DNA of 64,000 nt from the NCBI GenBank assembly GCA_947644305.1, contig CANRYS010000009.1, positions 1-64,000 on the forward strand, read 5' to 3'. The stretch's first letter is position 1; the number at the start of each line of letters is the position of its first letter. The translations under genes and the position numbers were made by a program. The notes beneath the pieces were generated by a model that saw only the letters and a list, made by a program, of their open reading frames with translations, had not been told where the DNA came from and did no database searches. This document shows positions 8,511-17,871 of this stretch, one piece after another. The stretch comes from an uncultured Roseburia sp. Its GTDB lineage: Bacteria > Bacillota > Clostridia > Lachnospirales > Lachnospiraceae.

Positions 8511-9680
8511 ATGAGTTCGAACAATTTTGCAGACATCATCCCCTATGGAGATCTGGGAATCATAGCATTGGAGAGCAGCCGGGAAATCGGTAAGAAGGTT
8601 GACAGCTACATTTCTTCCTGGCGTACCAGAAGTGAAAATGACGAAGAATCTATTCACTTTGCCAGCTACAAAAAGGATTCCTACCTGTTGGATGCATCCT
8701 GCCCACGTTTTGGTTCTGGGGAGGCAAAGGGCATTCTCAACGAATCCGTCCGGGGCAAGGACTTATATATCCTGGTGGATGTATGCAACTACAGCCTCAC
8801 TTACAAGCTATGTGGTCAGATCAACCGAATGTCGCCAGATGACCACTACCAAGATCTCAAAAGAATGATCGCGGCAGTCAGCGGCAAGGCAAGACGTATC
8901 ACTGTTATCATGCCATTTATGTATGAAAGCCGCCAGCACAAGAGAAGCTCCAGAGAATCCCTGGACTGTGCTCTGGCACTCCAAGAGCTTGTTAATATGG
9001 GAGTAGACAGCATTATTACCTTTGATGCCCACGATCCCCGTGTTCAGAACGCGATTCCTCTGAATACTTTTGAGACGGTACAGCCCACGTACCAATTTAT
9101 CAAGGCAATGCTGAAAAATGTACCAGATATCAAGATGAATCCGAAAAATATGATGATCATCAGCCCGGATGAGGGTGCCACAGGACGCGCTATTTACTTT
9201 GCCGGCGTCGCTGGTGTGGACATGGGAATGTTCTATAAACGCCGCGATTATACGAAGATTGTGGAGGGAAGAAATCCCATCGTGGCTCATGAATTTCTTG
9301 GATCGGACGTTGAGGGAAAAGATGTAGTTGTCATTGATGACATGATCTCCTCCGGGGAAAGTATGATCGACGTCGCTACCGAATTAAAGCGCCGCAAAGC
9401 AAATCGTATCTTTGTAGCCTCGACCTTCGGTCTTTTCACCAATGGCCTTGAGAAATTTGATAAAGCCTTTAGCAGCGGACTGATCTACCGTCTTATGACC
9501 ACTAATCTGGTTTACCAGCCAGAAGAACTTTTGAAAAAAGAGTACTACATCAACGTGGATATGAGCAAATATATCGCCCTTCTCATCAACACGCTGAACC
9601 ATGACGCTTCCATCGCAGGTCTTTTGGATCCATCAGAACGGATACAGAGGATTCTGAAAAAATACGAAAAGAATAAATAG
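8511..9680 (+). CDS. prs: Ribose-phosphate pyrophosphokinase (PRPP synthetase)
   Basis: PRPP synthetase makes phosphoribosyl pyrophosphate from ribose-5-phosphate and ATP for nucleotide, histidine and tryptophan synthesis. The 389-residue protein contains two phosphoribosyltransferase-like folds. In the C-terminal one the PRPP loop reads VVVIDDMISSGESM, a variant of the usual DDxIDTGGT. At 389 residues it is longer than the 310-320 typical of the bacterial enzyme, so it belongs to the longer clostridial subgroup. AGGAGGAAA sets the start at 8511; the TTG at 8496 is part of that ribosome site. A strong terminator follows. Confidence 0.9.
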   Translation: MSSNNFADIIPYGDLGIIALESSREIGKKVDSYISSWRTRSENDEESIHFASYKKDSYLLDASCPRFGSGEAKGILNESVRGKDLYILVDVCNYSLTYKLCGQINRMSPDDHYQDLKRMIAAVSGKARRITVIMPFMYESRQHKRSSRESLDCALALQELVNMGVDSIITFDAHDPRVQNAIPLNTFETVQPTYQFIKAMLKNVPDIKMNPKNMMIISPDEGATGRAIYFAGVAGVDMGMFYKRRDYTKIVEGRNPIVAHEFLGSDVEGKDVVVIDDMISSGESMIDVATELKRRKANRIFVASTFGLFTNGLEKFDKAFSSGLIYRLMTTNLVYQPEELLKKEYYINVDMSKYIALLINTLNHDASIAGLLDPSERIQRILKKYEKNK

Positions 9681-9727
9681 TTCGACGACCTAATAAGCCG
9701 ATCAATCAGTGCCATCGAGCTATGACA

Positions 9728-9780
9728 ATAAACGGCTTCGCCTTTCGCAAAAATCATAAGCGAAGGGCGAAGCCGTTTAT
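9728..9780. terminator. Bidirectional terminator between prs and the PBP gene
   Basis: A near-perfect 20-bp stem (ATAAACGGCTTCGCC... against ...GGCGAAGCCGTTTAT) with a short loop is followed by T-rich sequence on the plus strand and by T-rich sequence on the minus strand. It sits between convergent genes. Confidence 0.9.
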
Positions 9781-9804
9781 TTATTTTTTAATCAATTATT
9801 TGAA

Positions 9805-12156
9805 CTATGGTTGAACTACCCCATTTTCGTCTTTAAAGGTGGTATCATCTGGAGAATAACTGGTATCGTCATTGGATGAGTTTCCTGTACCATCTCCTGG
9901 ATTCGTTCCCGGATCTGCTCCCTGATTTCCACTGTCCTGTGTACCCCCTCCATTCGGATCGGTGACAGGCGGCTGAGGCTCCTCCTCTTCGGGTAGCGAT
10001 GTATCATCATCCTCATCAGGAGTTTTCGTCGCCTTGGGCTTTTTCGTCTTCTTCGGTTTTTGCTTCTTATCATCCTCCTCGTCGTCCTTATCCTTCTTTT
10101 TATCATCGGGATCAGGCTGATAATCCGGTTTCTGATCCGAAGAGGTTTTATTTTTCCAGTCGTCCCGGCTCTCGTAGGCAAACTCTTTCGGTTCCAGGTC
10201 CTTGTGGATCTCATTCATAAATGCCTTCCACGTACGTCCTGGATAGGTTGCACCATACAGATCTGGAATCGAGACAGGGTTGTCACATCCTACCCATACT
10301 GCTGTTGTAAAATATGGTGTAAAACCGCAGAACCAACCATCCTTTTTATCATTGGTAGTTCCTGTCTTACCAGCAGCAGTCATTCCATTATCCAGCGAAA
10401 GTGCCGAACCAGTACCTCTCACGAGAACACCTTTCAGTATATCCACCATCGTATTCGCCGCATGGGCATCATAGATGTATTTTTCGTCCACATCATCATC
10501 CAATATGGTATTTCCATCTGAATCTAATATCTTTACGATACAAGTCGGCTCACGGTACTTCCCGTCATTCTCTATAGTCGCATAAGCCGACGCCATCTCC
10601 AACGGACTGCACCCATAGGTCAGACCACCTAAGGATGAGGCGCTGAAATAATCATTCTTCACAATCTTGGAAAAATTCATATTCAGTAGATACTGAAGCC
10701 CTATTTCCGGCGTCAACTCCTCAAAGAGCTGCCAGGCAATGGTATTCAATGACTGCTCCACTGCATACCGCAGGGTAACACGTCCGTGATACTTTCCGTT
10801 GGAATTGGAAGGACCTCCTTCGAATTTATGGTCATCCACTATGGTATCCGGCGTATAATCCCTCTCCAGAGAAGGCGTATACACAAGCACAGGCTTAATG
10901 CTACTGCCCGGCTGCCGGTATGACTGATAGGCACGGTTCAAGGTATAACCACTGGTCTTCTGGCTCCTTCCTCCCACTACTGCCACGACTCTACCGGTCT
11001 TATTATCAATACAAACGCCGGCACCCTGCATCTTATATATGCCATTTGTCCCCTTCTCGGTAAATCCAGCCAAATTCGTATTGATCGCCTGCTGCAGAGC
11101 TTTCTGTTTTTTCAAGTCAATGGATGTATAAATCCGGTATCCATTGTTTAAAAGCTGTTTTTGCGCCGAGGCATAAGCTTCGTTGTATTCTTCTTTGTAT
11201 GCCTCTTCTTCCTTTTTTGAATCAAATCCATTGCGGAACTTAAATCCATTCAATTCCATCAGCTTTCTAGTAGAACAATAGGTCACAAAGGTCTGAATAA
11301 AATTTCGTTTTACTGGCTCAGTGATATTAAGTTTTATCTTCTCATCCACCGCCAGATCATATTCTGCCTGGGTGATCGCCTTATCCTCTAACATCTGTTT
11401 AAGGATTCGATCACGCCTCTTTAGCGTATTTTCCATGCGCTCCACCGGATCATAAAGTGTCGGGTTATTCGGAATCGCACAGAGGAAACAAAGCTGGGAC
11501 AGACTCAGCTCTTTGCAACTGGCACTGAAATACCCTTTTGCCGCCGCTTCTATACCGTAGTAGCCATTGGAAAAACAAATATTGTTCAGATAAAACTCGA
11601 AAATCTGCCGTTTGTTGTATTTCTTTTCCAGCTCCATGGCTATAAATATTTCTTTGATCTTTCTCTCATAGGTTTTTTCCGTAGTCAGGAAAATACCTCT
11701 TGCCAACTGTTGGGTGATCGTACTGGCTCCCTGACTGATCTCACCCTTATTCTGGATCTGAACCCACACGGCACGAATAATTCCTTCCGCATCGATTCCA
11801 TTGTGAGAATAAAACTTCTTATCCTCCGTCACAACAAAGGCATCCTGCACATACTCAGGAATCTCATCAATTGGAAGATAATATGAATCCTTATCTCCCT
11901 TGAGCACAGCGATCTGCTTTCCCTTGGAATTATAGGCGATGGACGTTTCGGAGCTGCGAAAGGTTTCCAGTGTGGAGTTTTTCACCAACTGGATCGCCTG
12001 ATCCTGTGCGGCAAAAATATCCCTCCCGTACATCACATAAAATATAATTCCTGCTACAAGTAGAGCGACTAGGAACAGCAAAATAAATATTTTAAAGCCA
12101 AGCCAGAACTTCGGATGCTTTCTCTGCTTTTTCTTTTTTACTTTATTCTTAGCCAT
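9805..12156 (-). CDS. Class A penicillin-binding protein (PBP1A family)
   Basis: This bifunctional peptidoglycan glycosyltransferase/transpeptidase is anchored by one membrane helix (about residues 22-46) after a very basic N-terminus. The GT51 domain shows the catalytic Glu in TEDKKFYSHNG and the QGASTITQQLARG motif. The transpeptidase domain shows SSIKP (SxxK), SLN, and KTGTT. The 783-residue length is usual for the family. The last 120 residues are a low-complexity tail, first Lys/Asp-rich and then Gly/Asn/Pro/Asp-rich, outside the membrane. Nothing next to it is an obvious partner. Confidence 0.93.
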   Translation of the reverse strand: MAKNKVKKKKQRKHPKFWLGFKIFILLFLVALLVAGIIFYVMYGRDIFAAQDQAIQLVKNSTLETFRSSETSIAYNSKGKQIAVLKGDKDSYYLPIDEIPEYVQDAFVVTEDKKFYSHNGIDAEGIIRAVWVQIQNKGEISQGASTITQQLARGIFLTTEKTYERKIKEIFIAMELEKKYNKRQIFEFYLNNICFSNGYYGIEAAAKGYFSASCKELSLSQLCFLCAIPNNPTLYDPVERMENTLKRRDRILKQMLEDKAITQAEYDLAVDEKIKLNITEPVKRNFIQTFVTYCSTRKLMELNGFKFRNGFDSKKEEEAYKEEYNEAYASAQKQLLNNGYRIYTSIDLKKQKALQQAINTNLAGFTEKGTNGIYKMQGAGVCIDNKTGRVVAVVGGRSQKTSGYTLNRAYQSYRQPGSSIKPVLVYTPSLERDYTPDTIVDDHKFEGGPSNSNGKYHGRVTLRYAVEQSLNTIAWQLFEELTPEIGLQYLLNMNFSKIVKNDYFSASSLGGLTYGCSPLEMASAYATIENDGKYREPTCIVKILDSDGNTILDDDVDEKYIYDAHAANTMVDILKGVLVRGTGSALSLDNGMTAAGKTGTTNDKKDGWFCGFTPYFTTAVWVGCDNPVSIPDLYGATYPGRTWKAFMNEIHKDLEPKEFAYESRDDWKNKTSSDQKPDYQPDPDDKKKDKDDEEDDKKQKPKKTKKPKATKTPDEDDDTSLPEEEEPQPPVTDPNGGGTQDSGNQGADPGTNPGDGTGNSSNDDTSYSPDDTTFKDENGVVQP

Positions 12157-12205
12157 AACAGCCTCCCATCAAATACTAAGTTACTTATTTTTAGTCCGCC
12201 AGCAC

Positions 12206-13408
12206 TTATTTTAACATAGTTTGTGGTATCTTGCAAAGAATTTCTGTATGGAGAAACCGCGCCCTGTGTGCCCATGTATGCCCTCTGTTCGCCATACGGT
12301 ATCCCTGTTCAACCAAATATTCCCATTTCTCTTTGTCTGCGAGGATCTGCTCTGCTTTACTCGGAAGCTCTTCCAGTTTTGTCAAATCATACCGGACAAA
12401 GTGTCTTCCATCCTCAAGTATTTCATCCATATAGCGGGAACTGTCGCTGAGACTGGCTGCCCCATTCAGCATAGAATTGAATACCCGGTCGTGAGCGCCG
12501 TCTTTAAACCAGGGCATAACATTCAAAGATAACCGGCTGCGGCTAATCTGCTGGAGACACCCCAGAGAATCCAGCACATTGCCGTTTACAATATTTTCTG
12601 GATGTTGGCAATCCAACTGATCCCAGCCCGATCCAAAGCAATGTACCCGAAAACCATGATCCACCAATTTCTTCACCACTTCGCCGCGAAAATAGTGACG
12701 TACGTACAGATCGATAAAGATCATATTGGGCATAGTCTCTTTCAGTCCCTTTTCATCGATATCCTCCACATCACGGTTCAGATGTTCCATGATCGTGGCA
12801 TCCATCGATTTCCAGGGATGACGAATCAGATCATGGATAATATCATAATAAAACTCCGCATATTCGTCTCCATGGCGATGAATCGCCTCATGAAATATCG
12901 TTGGCGGATTATAATTGCCCGTAAACACAATATCATATTTTCTGTCATTAAATCCAGGGAATTTCCCGTTTTCCCACAAACTTGTTCCTCCCAGTGGCAT
13001 AAATGGCCCCCGGCGCATCTCTGGGAAAAACCGTCTGAGATAGGCTTCGTGTTCCCTGTCAATCGAAATCTGTATATATTTCTTAGGCAGATAAGGAAGA
13101 AACTTATGATAATAAAATGGATGATCCACCACGATATTGATAAACAGCACATCCCTGGCGTCAAAAAAAGACACGCCCTCTGAATCAATAAAATAATCTT
13201 CCCCAGCACAGCCGTCAAAATTGAAACTGATCGCGGCCGTCACTCCGGGCTCACAAAACCAGATCAGGTCGCTTAAACTCCGGTACTCTTTGCACTGGTC
13301 AAAGTAGAACACTTCATATCCCAGCAGTTCAAAAGTCTTTCCCATCTGTTCGGAGAAAAACCACAAAGTCTCAATCCCCTTTGTAAATAGTATAATTTTT
13401 TTGATCAT
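12206..13408 (-). CDS. CgeB-like glycosyltransferase family protein
   Basis: The 400-residue cytoplasmic protein begins with a Rossmann-like strand (KKIILFTKG). Its C-terminal half has a GT-B signature region (SRLSLNVMPWFKDGAHDRVFN, then an ALSLSDS-like segment and DEILEDG), as in the Glyco_trans_1_2/CgeB families of spore-coat and surface-glycan transferases. The substrate cannot be told from the sequence. It stands alone between the PBP gene and a divergent sigma-D-type gene. Its promoter region shares the gap with that gene, so co-regulation with motility is possible but unproven. Confidence 0.7.
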   Translation of the reverse strand: MIKKIILFTKGIETLWFFSEQMGKTFELLGYEVFYFDQCKEYRSLSDLIWFCEPGVTAAISFNFDGCAGEDYFIDSEGVSFFDARDVLFINIVVDHPFYYHKFLPYLPKKYIQISIDREHEAYLRRFFPEMRRGPFMPLGGTSLWENGKFPGFNDRKYDIVFTGNYNPPTIFHEAIHRHGDEYAEFYYDIIHDLIRHPWKSMDATIMEHLNRDVEDIDEKGLKETMPNMIFIDLYVRHYFRGEVVKKLVDHGFRVHCFGSGWDQLDCQHPENIVNGNVLDSLGCLQQISRSRLSLNVMPWFKDGAHDRVFNSMLNGAASLSDSSRYMDEILEDGRHFVRYDLTKLEELPSKAEQILADKEKWEYLVEQGYRMANRGHTWAHRARFLHTEILCKIPQTMLK

Positions 13409-13510
13409 ATTTTACCTCATTCGCGTTCGCACAAACTTGTAGAGGGGAAAAAATTTTTTTCCCTTTTTTTCTGTTTTTATCTTACCTCTAAATTCTTTGA
13501 ATCTCAAGGT

Positions 13511-13536
13511 TAAGTTTTAAATATTTGGTCCGATAT
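13511..13536 (+). promoter_or_regulatory. Sigma-D (sigma-28) type promoter
   Basis: TAAG (13511-13514), 15 bases, then CCGATAT (13530-13536). The Bacillus sigma-D consensus is TAAA, 14-16 bases, CCGATAT, so the -10 is exact and the -35 has one change. The start codon lies 54 bases downstream. Confidence 0.7.
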
Positions 13537-13589
13537 ATATACTAAATAAGGATTTATGTCCGTAAATTAAAACCAAGGAGGGGAAAAAA

Positions 13590-14195
13590 ATGAGTGTTAA
13601 CGGAATTTCTAATTCTCAGTCCACAGCCTACAGTCCGGTATCTAGCAAAACCACAACGGCTGCAGACAAAACAAAGAGCGAATCTGTTTCTTCTAAAGAT
13701 GCAGGTGTTGTTTATGAACCATCTAAAGCTACGGAGAGCGCCGGTTCAAAAGTAAAAGATTATTCCAGTATTGCAAAGAAGATGAAAGGTGAGCTGAATA
13801 CAAAAAATCAGCAGCTACAGAATCTGGTAAATCAGCTTCTGAGCAAACAGGCAAACAAATACACCAAGCTTTCACAGCTATTTGAGGATGTCAAAAACGG
13901 AAGAATCAGCGTGGACCCAAGTACGGTAGCTCAGGCACAGAAAGACATTGCCGATGATGGTTACTGGGGCATCGAGCAGACCAGCGACCGTCTGGTTTCC
14001 ATGGCTCAGGCTCTTAGCGGCGGGGATGCTTCCAAGGCAGATAAAATGATCGCTGCGATTAAAAAAGGTTTTGACCAGGCAGCTAAAGCATGGGGAGGCA
14101 AACTTCCAGATATCTGTCAGAAAACGATTGACGCAGCTACAAAGAAAATGGAAGACTGGCGAGATGGCCTTTCTACTCCAAAGACCGAGGAATAA
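13590..14195 (+). CDS. Unknown protein behind a motility-type promoter
   Basis: The 201-residue protein has no signal peptide or membrane helix. Residues 1-60 are Ser/Thr/Lys-rich and probably unstructured. Residues 60-195 are predicted helical, with a coiled-coil-like stretch (about 68-95) and a compact C-terminal motif: GYWGIEQTSDRL, then SGGDASKADKMI and AAKAWGGKLPDI. I recall similar C-terminal motifs in uncharacterised proteins (possibly the DUF5610 group) but cannot confirm this. The AAGGAGGGG ribosome site is strong. The sigma-D-type promoter suggests a role tied to flagella, chemotaxis or cell separation. It has its own terminator, so it is monocistronic. Confidence 0.75.
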   Translation: MSVNGISNSQSTAYSPVSSKTTTAADKTKSESVSSKDAGVVYEPSKATESAGSKVKDYSSIAKKMKGELNTKNQQLQNLVNQLLSKQANKYTKLSQLFEDVKNGRISVDPSTVAQAQKDIADDGYWGIEQTSDRLVSMAQALSGGDASKADKMIAAIKKGFDQAAKAWGGKLPDICQKTIDAATKKMEDWRDGLSTPKTEE

Positions 14196-14213
14196 TAAAC
14201 AACATATTCGTTT

Positions 14214-14265
14214 AGGGGCATCTGCACGAGAGATTCATATCCCCCTTGCAGATGCCCCTGTTTTT
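14214..14265 (+). terminator. Terminator of the sigma-D-type gene
   Basis: A 13-bp stem AGGGGCATCTGCA...TGCAGATGCCCCT is followed by G and five T, 20 bases after the stop codon. Confidence 0.9.
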
Positions 14266-14272
14266 GTATATT

Positions 14273-15361
14273 TTAATTTTCATAATAATGTATCCATTCT
14301 GTTTCATTGCCATCATTTGTCTTATAGGTTTGCACATAGAAATCTAAGTCGTCACCATTCACTTTTAACCACCCAGGAAAAGCAACTATTGGGTCATCTT
14401 TAAACACACTATCTTTTTTATTATAATACATTTTGCTTATGGGCAGCATAACATTCCACTCTTTGTCTGTAATTTTACCACTGTATATTCCATGATTTGA
14501 AATGAAGTAACCGTTTTCTGAATCTACGATTAAATCAGACATCGCGCTTATACCACTGATACCATTACATTTTATAACACGTTGTGGCATAGTATCATCT
14601 ATGGAAAAACACTGAATATATTGCTGTGAATTTGACAAACTATAATAATTTCCTTTTTCATCAAATATTATATTGGAAGAGATCGTGGTTCCCATTTTAG
14701 TGCATTCCTCCGTAAAAGGGTTAAAGAAAAATATATTACATTTTTCATCTTCACTATCCTTCTCCCCATATAACAGTGCTAATATGGAATCATTTATTAT
14801 GTCAAAATTCACTAAAATCTTATTATCATTGATTGCTAGGGAATCGATCTCTTTGATGTCAATATTGCGAAATTCACCCTCATCACTGATAGAATAAATT
14901 AAAACATCTCCCTCATCTCCCAAAACAGAACAATACTTTCTTCCAAGCTGATCCACTTGATAACTTATCAATCCCGTCGGAGCAATTTTTTTAATTTCCG
15001 TGCTCCAATTCGGAATACTTATTTTCCATTCCATCTCCTGGGTCAATTCATATTCTAAATAATTTATTTTATCGTTTACATCAAGAAAACAACATATCAG
15101 GCTAGGATAATCCCGTCCTCCCACTTCTCCAAATGCTGGCGGCAACTCCGAATATTCCTCTTTCAGTTTTATTTTATTCCTTTTAATATATTCAGAAAAT
15201 TTTTCTGGTGGTGGAATAATATCATAACTTATGTCTTTTTCTCTATGAGTTATGACTTTTGTTTGTAACTCTGTCGCTTCATGAGTTACTCCCGAACCAC
15301 AGCCAGTGCAGCATATGACTAAACTTAAAAATATTATTAATTTTTTGATCATTTTTATCAT
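14273..15361 (-). CDS. Putative lipoprotein of unknown function
   Basis: A lipoprotein signal peptide is visible: basic N-terminus, hydrophobic stretch IIFLSLVICC, then a TGC lipobox with the modified Cys near residue 21. The mature 340 residues are rich in short beta-type segments, suggestive of a beta-propeller-like surface protein, with no catalytic motif that I recognise. GGGGAG upstream supports the start. It is convergent with the sigma-D-type gene, and its AT-content is higher than that of its neighbours. The function is unknown. Confidence 0.75.
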   Translation of the reverse strand: MIKMIKKLIIFLSLVICCTGCGSGVTHEATELQTKVITHREKDISYDIIPPPEKFSEYIKRNKIKLKEEYSELPPAFGEVGGRDYPSLICCFLDVNDKINYLEYELTQEMEWKISIPNWSTEIKKIAPTGLISYQVDQLGRKYCSVLGDEGDVLIYSISDEGEFRNIDIKEIDSLAINDNKILVNFDIINDSILALLYGEKDSEDEKCNIFFFNPFTEECTKMGTTISSNIIFDEKGNYYSLSNSQQYIQCFSIDDTMPQRVIKCNGISGISAMSDLIVDSENGYFISNHGIYSGKITDKEWNVMLPISKMYYNKKDSVFKDDPIVAFPGWLKVNGDDLDFYVQTYKTNDGNETEWIHYYEN

Positions 15362-15497
15362 TTCGTGATCTCCCCATTTAAAAATAATATAACAGCACTA
15401 TACATCTCTGGCACCATCAGAAATGCCAATTCAACATAGTAGGTTCCCTTACTAAGTTATAAATCCCCCGATTTGTTCAAAACAACTCCAAAGACAC

Positions 15498-15544
15498 AAA
15501 AAAGGTATTCCTCAGTCACATAATAACTTGAAAAATACCTTTTT
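15498..15544 (-). terminator. Terminator downstream of the GH13 gene
   Basis: On the minus strand AAAAAGGTATT...AATACCTTTTTT forms a stem with a T-run in its 3' arm, 24 bases after the GH13 stop codon. Confidence 0.75.
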
Positions 15545-15567
15545 ATTATCTGATTGATGCTATTCTA

Positions 15568-17625
15568 TCAATACCCCCGTTCCACGGATTTCACAATGAT
15601 AGAAGCGTCTGGCTCCAGATCTACGGTAACTTTCCCGTCTTTCACCACATAGATTCGCGCATTAACATCAAACCCACCGTTGTCGCTGTAAATCATGGAA
15701 GCCATGGTCTCGCCATCATGCATCTCCAGGCGCCATACCGGCACCTCTACCTGACGTCTTTCTCCGCCCGCCTGCACCAGCACAAAGGCTTTGTCTTTCT
15801 CATCGAAACGACCATAACCGATCAGATTTCTCTCATTGACAAGGTAAATCAGCCCACCGGAGCGAAATGCATCATAGTCTTTGTGAATGCGAATGGCCTC
15901 CTTGTGAAAAAGAATCAGTTCATGATCCTCTTTGCCCCATGGATAGGTCCGCCGATTATCAGGATCGGTCCAGCCGCGGACTCCCGCTTCATCACCATAG
16001 TAGACGGTGGGAGCGCCCAGCCAGGTCATCTGAATGATCACTGCTGCCATCATGGCAGCCTTGCGCACTCCGTAGTTCGCCGACTCCGGTCCAGCGGAGG
16101 CTGTTCTTCCAACACGCCCGTTGGTTCTAGTCAAAAACCGGGAATGATCGTGATTGGATAACTCGTTCATCGCCACCATAAGGGACTGCATGCTGAACTT
16201 AGCTGTGAATTCTGTCATTCGCGCAAAAAACAGATCGCCGTTTCCTTTTAAGTCGGGACGGCTCACATCGCTGTGCTTCTCCATTCCCGTTAAAAACCAG
16301 CTCACCGGCTCCATAAAGGCATCGTAGTTCATCACCGTGTCCCATTGGTCCCCTTCCAGCCAGGATGAGGGATCTCCGTAATGCTCTGCCAGTATGATCG
16401 CTTCTGGATTTGCTTCCTTCACATTTTTTCGGAAATCCCGCCAGAACTTATGGTTAAATTCCTGGGAGTGTCCCAGATCTGCCGCCACATCCAGACGCCA
16501 TCCGTCCACATTATAAGGCGCAGATACCCATTTTCTCGCAATACGCATTATATATTCATAAAGTTTATCCGAATCTTCGTAATTCAGTTTCGGCAGGGTG
16601 TCATGCCCCCACCAGCCGTCATAGTGGGTATTCCGGGGCCAGGTACCATCTGGAAAAAATTTGAAGAAATCATGATAGGGACTCTGTTCTTCTATAAATG
16701 CTCCTTTTTTATAGGAAGCATCCGTCTCATAGATTCCCTCTCTGTCGATCCATTTATTAAAGGAACCGCAATGGTTAAACACACCGTCCAGAATGACCTT
16801 CATTCCACGCTCGTGTACTTTCTCCATAAAATAGGCAAAAAATTTATTGGACGCCTCCAGATTCTTTTTGTCCACAACACGCTTTATATATTTGGATGCA
16901 TGGCTATTGTCATGATCCCCTTCTTCCAAAGTCTCTCCGCCATCCTCCTGAATAACTGTAAAATGCGGATCGATATAATCATAGTCCTGTGTATCGTATT
17001 TGTGGTTGGAAGGAGAGACAAAGATAGGATTCAGGTAGAGCACCTCCACGCCTAAATCCTGAAGATAATCCAGCTTATCCAAAACTCCCTGAAGATCTCC
17101 ACCATAAAATTCCCGCACTCCCATAGACGCGGGATATTTACTCCAGTTCGACACACCTTTTACATGCTCACCAATGTAAGAATACTCATCATTCACCACA
17201 TCGTTGGTGCGGTCTCCGTTGTTAAACCGGTCCACATAGATCTGATAAAACACCGCACCCTTCGCCCAGTCCGGCGTCTTGTAGCCTGGAAAAATACGAT
17301 AGTAAAATCTCTGCTCCGGCTGATCCACGTCGCCTTTCTTCGTAAAATAAACCTTTTCCTCCCCCCGCTGGACAAGAAAACAGTACCCAAAACTTTCTGT
17401 ACCCAACTGTACCGTAGTTTTGTAATAATCAAATAGCTCTCCAGAATTCTCTTTTTCCATCTGGATCTTCCCGTTCTCTGTCACAAGATATACCATATCA
17501 GCATTATCTTTTCCTGTGCGGCAACGAATCACTACCTGCTCATTGATCCCAGGTTCCATCGGTGAGACATACTGTTCCGTGCCTGAACTAAATATTGCTT
17601 CCCGAATTAATTTTCCTGTTTTCAT
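15568..17625 (-). CDS. GH13 alpha-glycosidase (neopullulanase/maltogenic amylase type)
   Basis: The enzyme belongs to glycoside hydrolase family 13 and has no signal peptide, so it probably degrades imported maltodextrins or glycogen fragments in the cytoplasm. All four GH13 regions are present: DGVFNHCG (I), GWRLDVAAD with the nucleophile Asp (II), ILAEHYGD with the acid/base Glu (III), and LSNHDHSRF (IV). An N-terminal domain of about 120 residues precedes the barrel, as in cyclomaltodextrinases and neopullulanases. The start at 17625 follows GAGGAGT; a start at 17640 would overlap that site. It is monocistronic. Confidence 0.9.
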   Translation of the reverse strand: MKTGKLIREAIFSSGTEQYVSPMEPGINEQVVIRCRTGKDNADMVYLVTENGKIQMEKENSGELFDYYKTTVQLGTESFGYCFLVQRGEEKVYFTKKGDVDQPEQRFYYRIFPGYKTPDWAKGAVFYQIYVDRFNNGDRTNDVVNDEYSYIGEHVKGVSNWSKYPASMGVREFYGGDLQGVLDKLDYLQDLGVEVLYLNPIFVSPSNHKYDTQDYDYIDPHFTVIQEDGGETLEEGDHDNSHASKYIKRVVDKKNLEASNKFFAYFMEKVHERGMKVILDGVFNHCGSFNKWIDREGIYETDASYKKGAFIEEQSPYHDFFKFFPDGTWPRNTHYDGWWGHDTLPKLNYEDSDKLYEYIMRIARKWVSAPYNVDGWRLDVAADLGHSQEFNHKFWRDFRKNVKEANPEAIILAEHYGDPSSWLEGDQWDTVMNYDAFMEPVSWFLTGMEKHSDVSRPDLKGNGDLFFARMTEFTAKFSMQSLMVAMNELSNHDHSRFLTRTNGRVGRTASAGPESANYGVRKAAMMAAVIIQMTWLGAPTVYYGDEAGVRGWTDPDNRRTYPWGKEDHELILFHKEAIRIHKDYDAFRSGGLIYLVNERNLIGYGRFDEKDKAFVLVQAGGERRQVEVPVWRLEMHDGETMASMIYSDNGGFDVNARIYVVKDGKVTVDLEPDASIIVKSVERGY

Positions 17626-17660
17626 AGTCATACTCCTCATTTTTATGATTCCAAATAGTC

Positions 17661-17691
17661 AAAAGGACAGCTTCACGTCGGCTGTCCTTTT
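17661..17691 (-). terminator. Stem-loop between ftsH and the GH13 gene
   Basis: AAAAGGACAGC and GCTGTCCTTTT form a perfect 11-bp stem with a 9-base loop. On the minus strand the stem ends in TTTT, so it could terminate the ftsH operon. It also lies only 35 bases before the GH13 start codon, so it may instead act in that leader. The rest of the 17626-17871 gap holds a weaker hairpin (CGATAAG...CTTATCG, about 17754-17780) and nothing else that I can name. Confidence 0.5.
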
Positions 17692-17871
17692 GGGAGAAGG
17701 TATTTTTGTTACTTATGGGGTGTAGCAAAAACTATATAATGTATTGGGGTTTACGATAAGAAGTATAGCACCTTATCGCAAATAAGTGTGCACAAACATT
17801 GATTAATTTTGAAAAATTATTTGTGAGTATTGCCCAATCATTTCTCCTCTTTTGAGAACCTGCACAATCGC

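Noticed and set aside
12602-13183. Plus-strand frame opposite the glycosyltransferase
   Set aside because: It is a shadow frame with unusual His/Ile content and no start signal.
16381-17055. Long plus-strand frame opposite the GH13 gene
   Set aside because: It is antisense to a gene with all catalytic motifs and has no family features.
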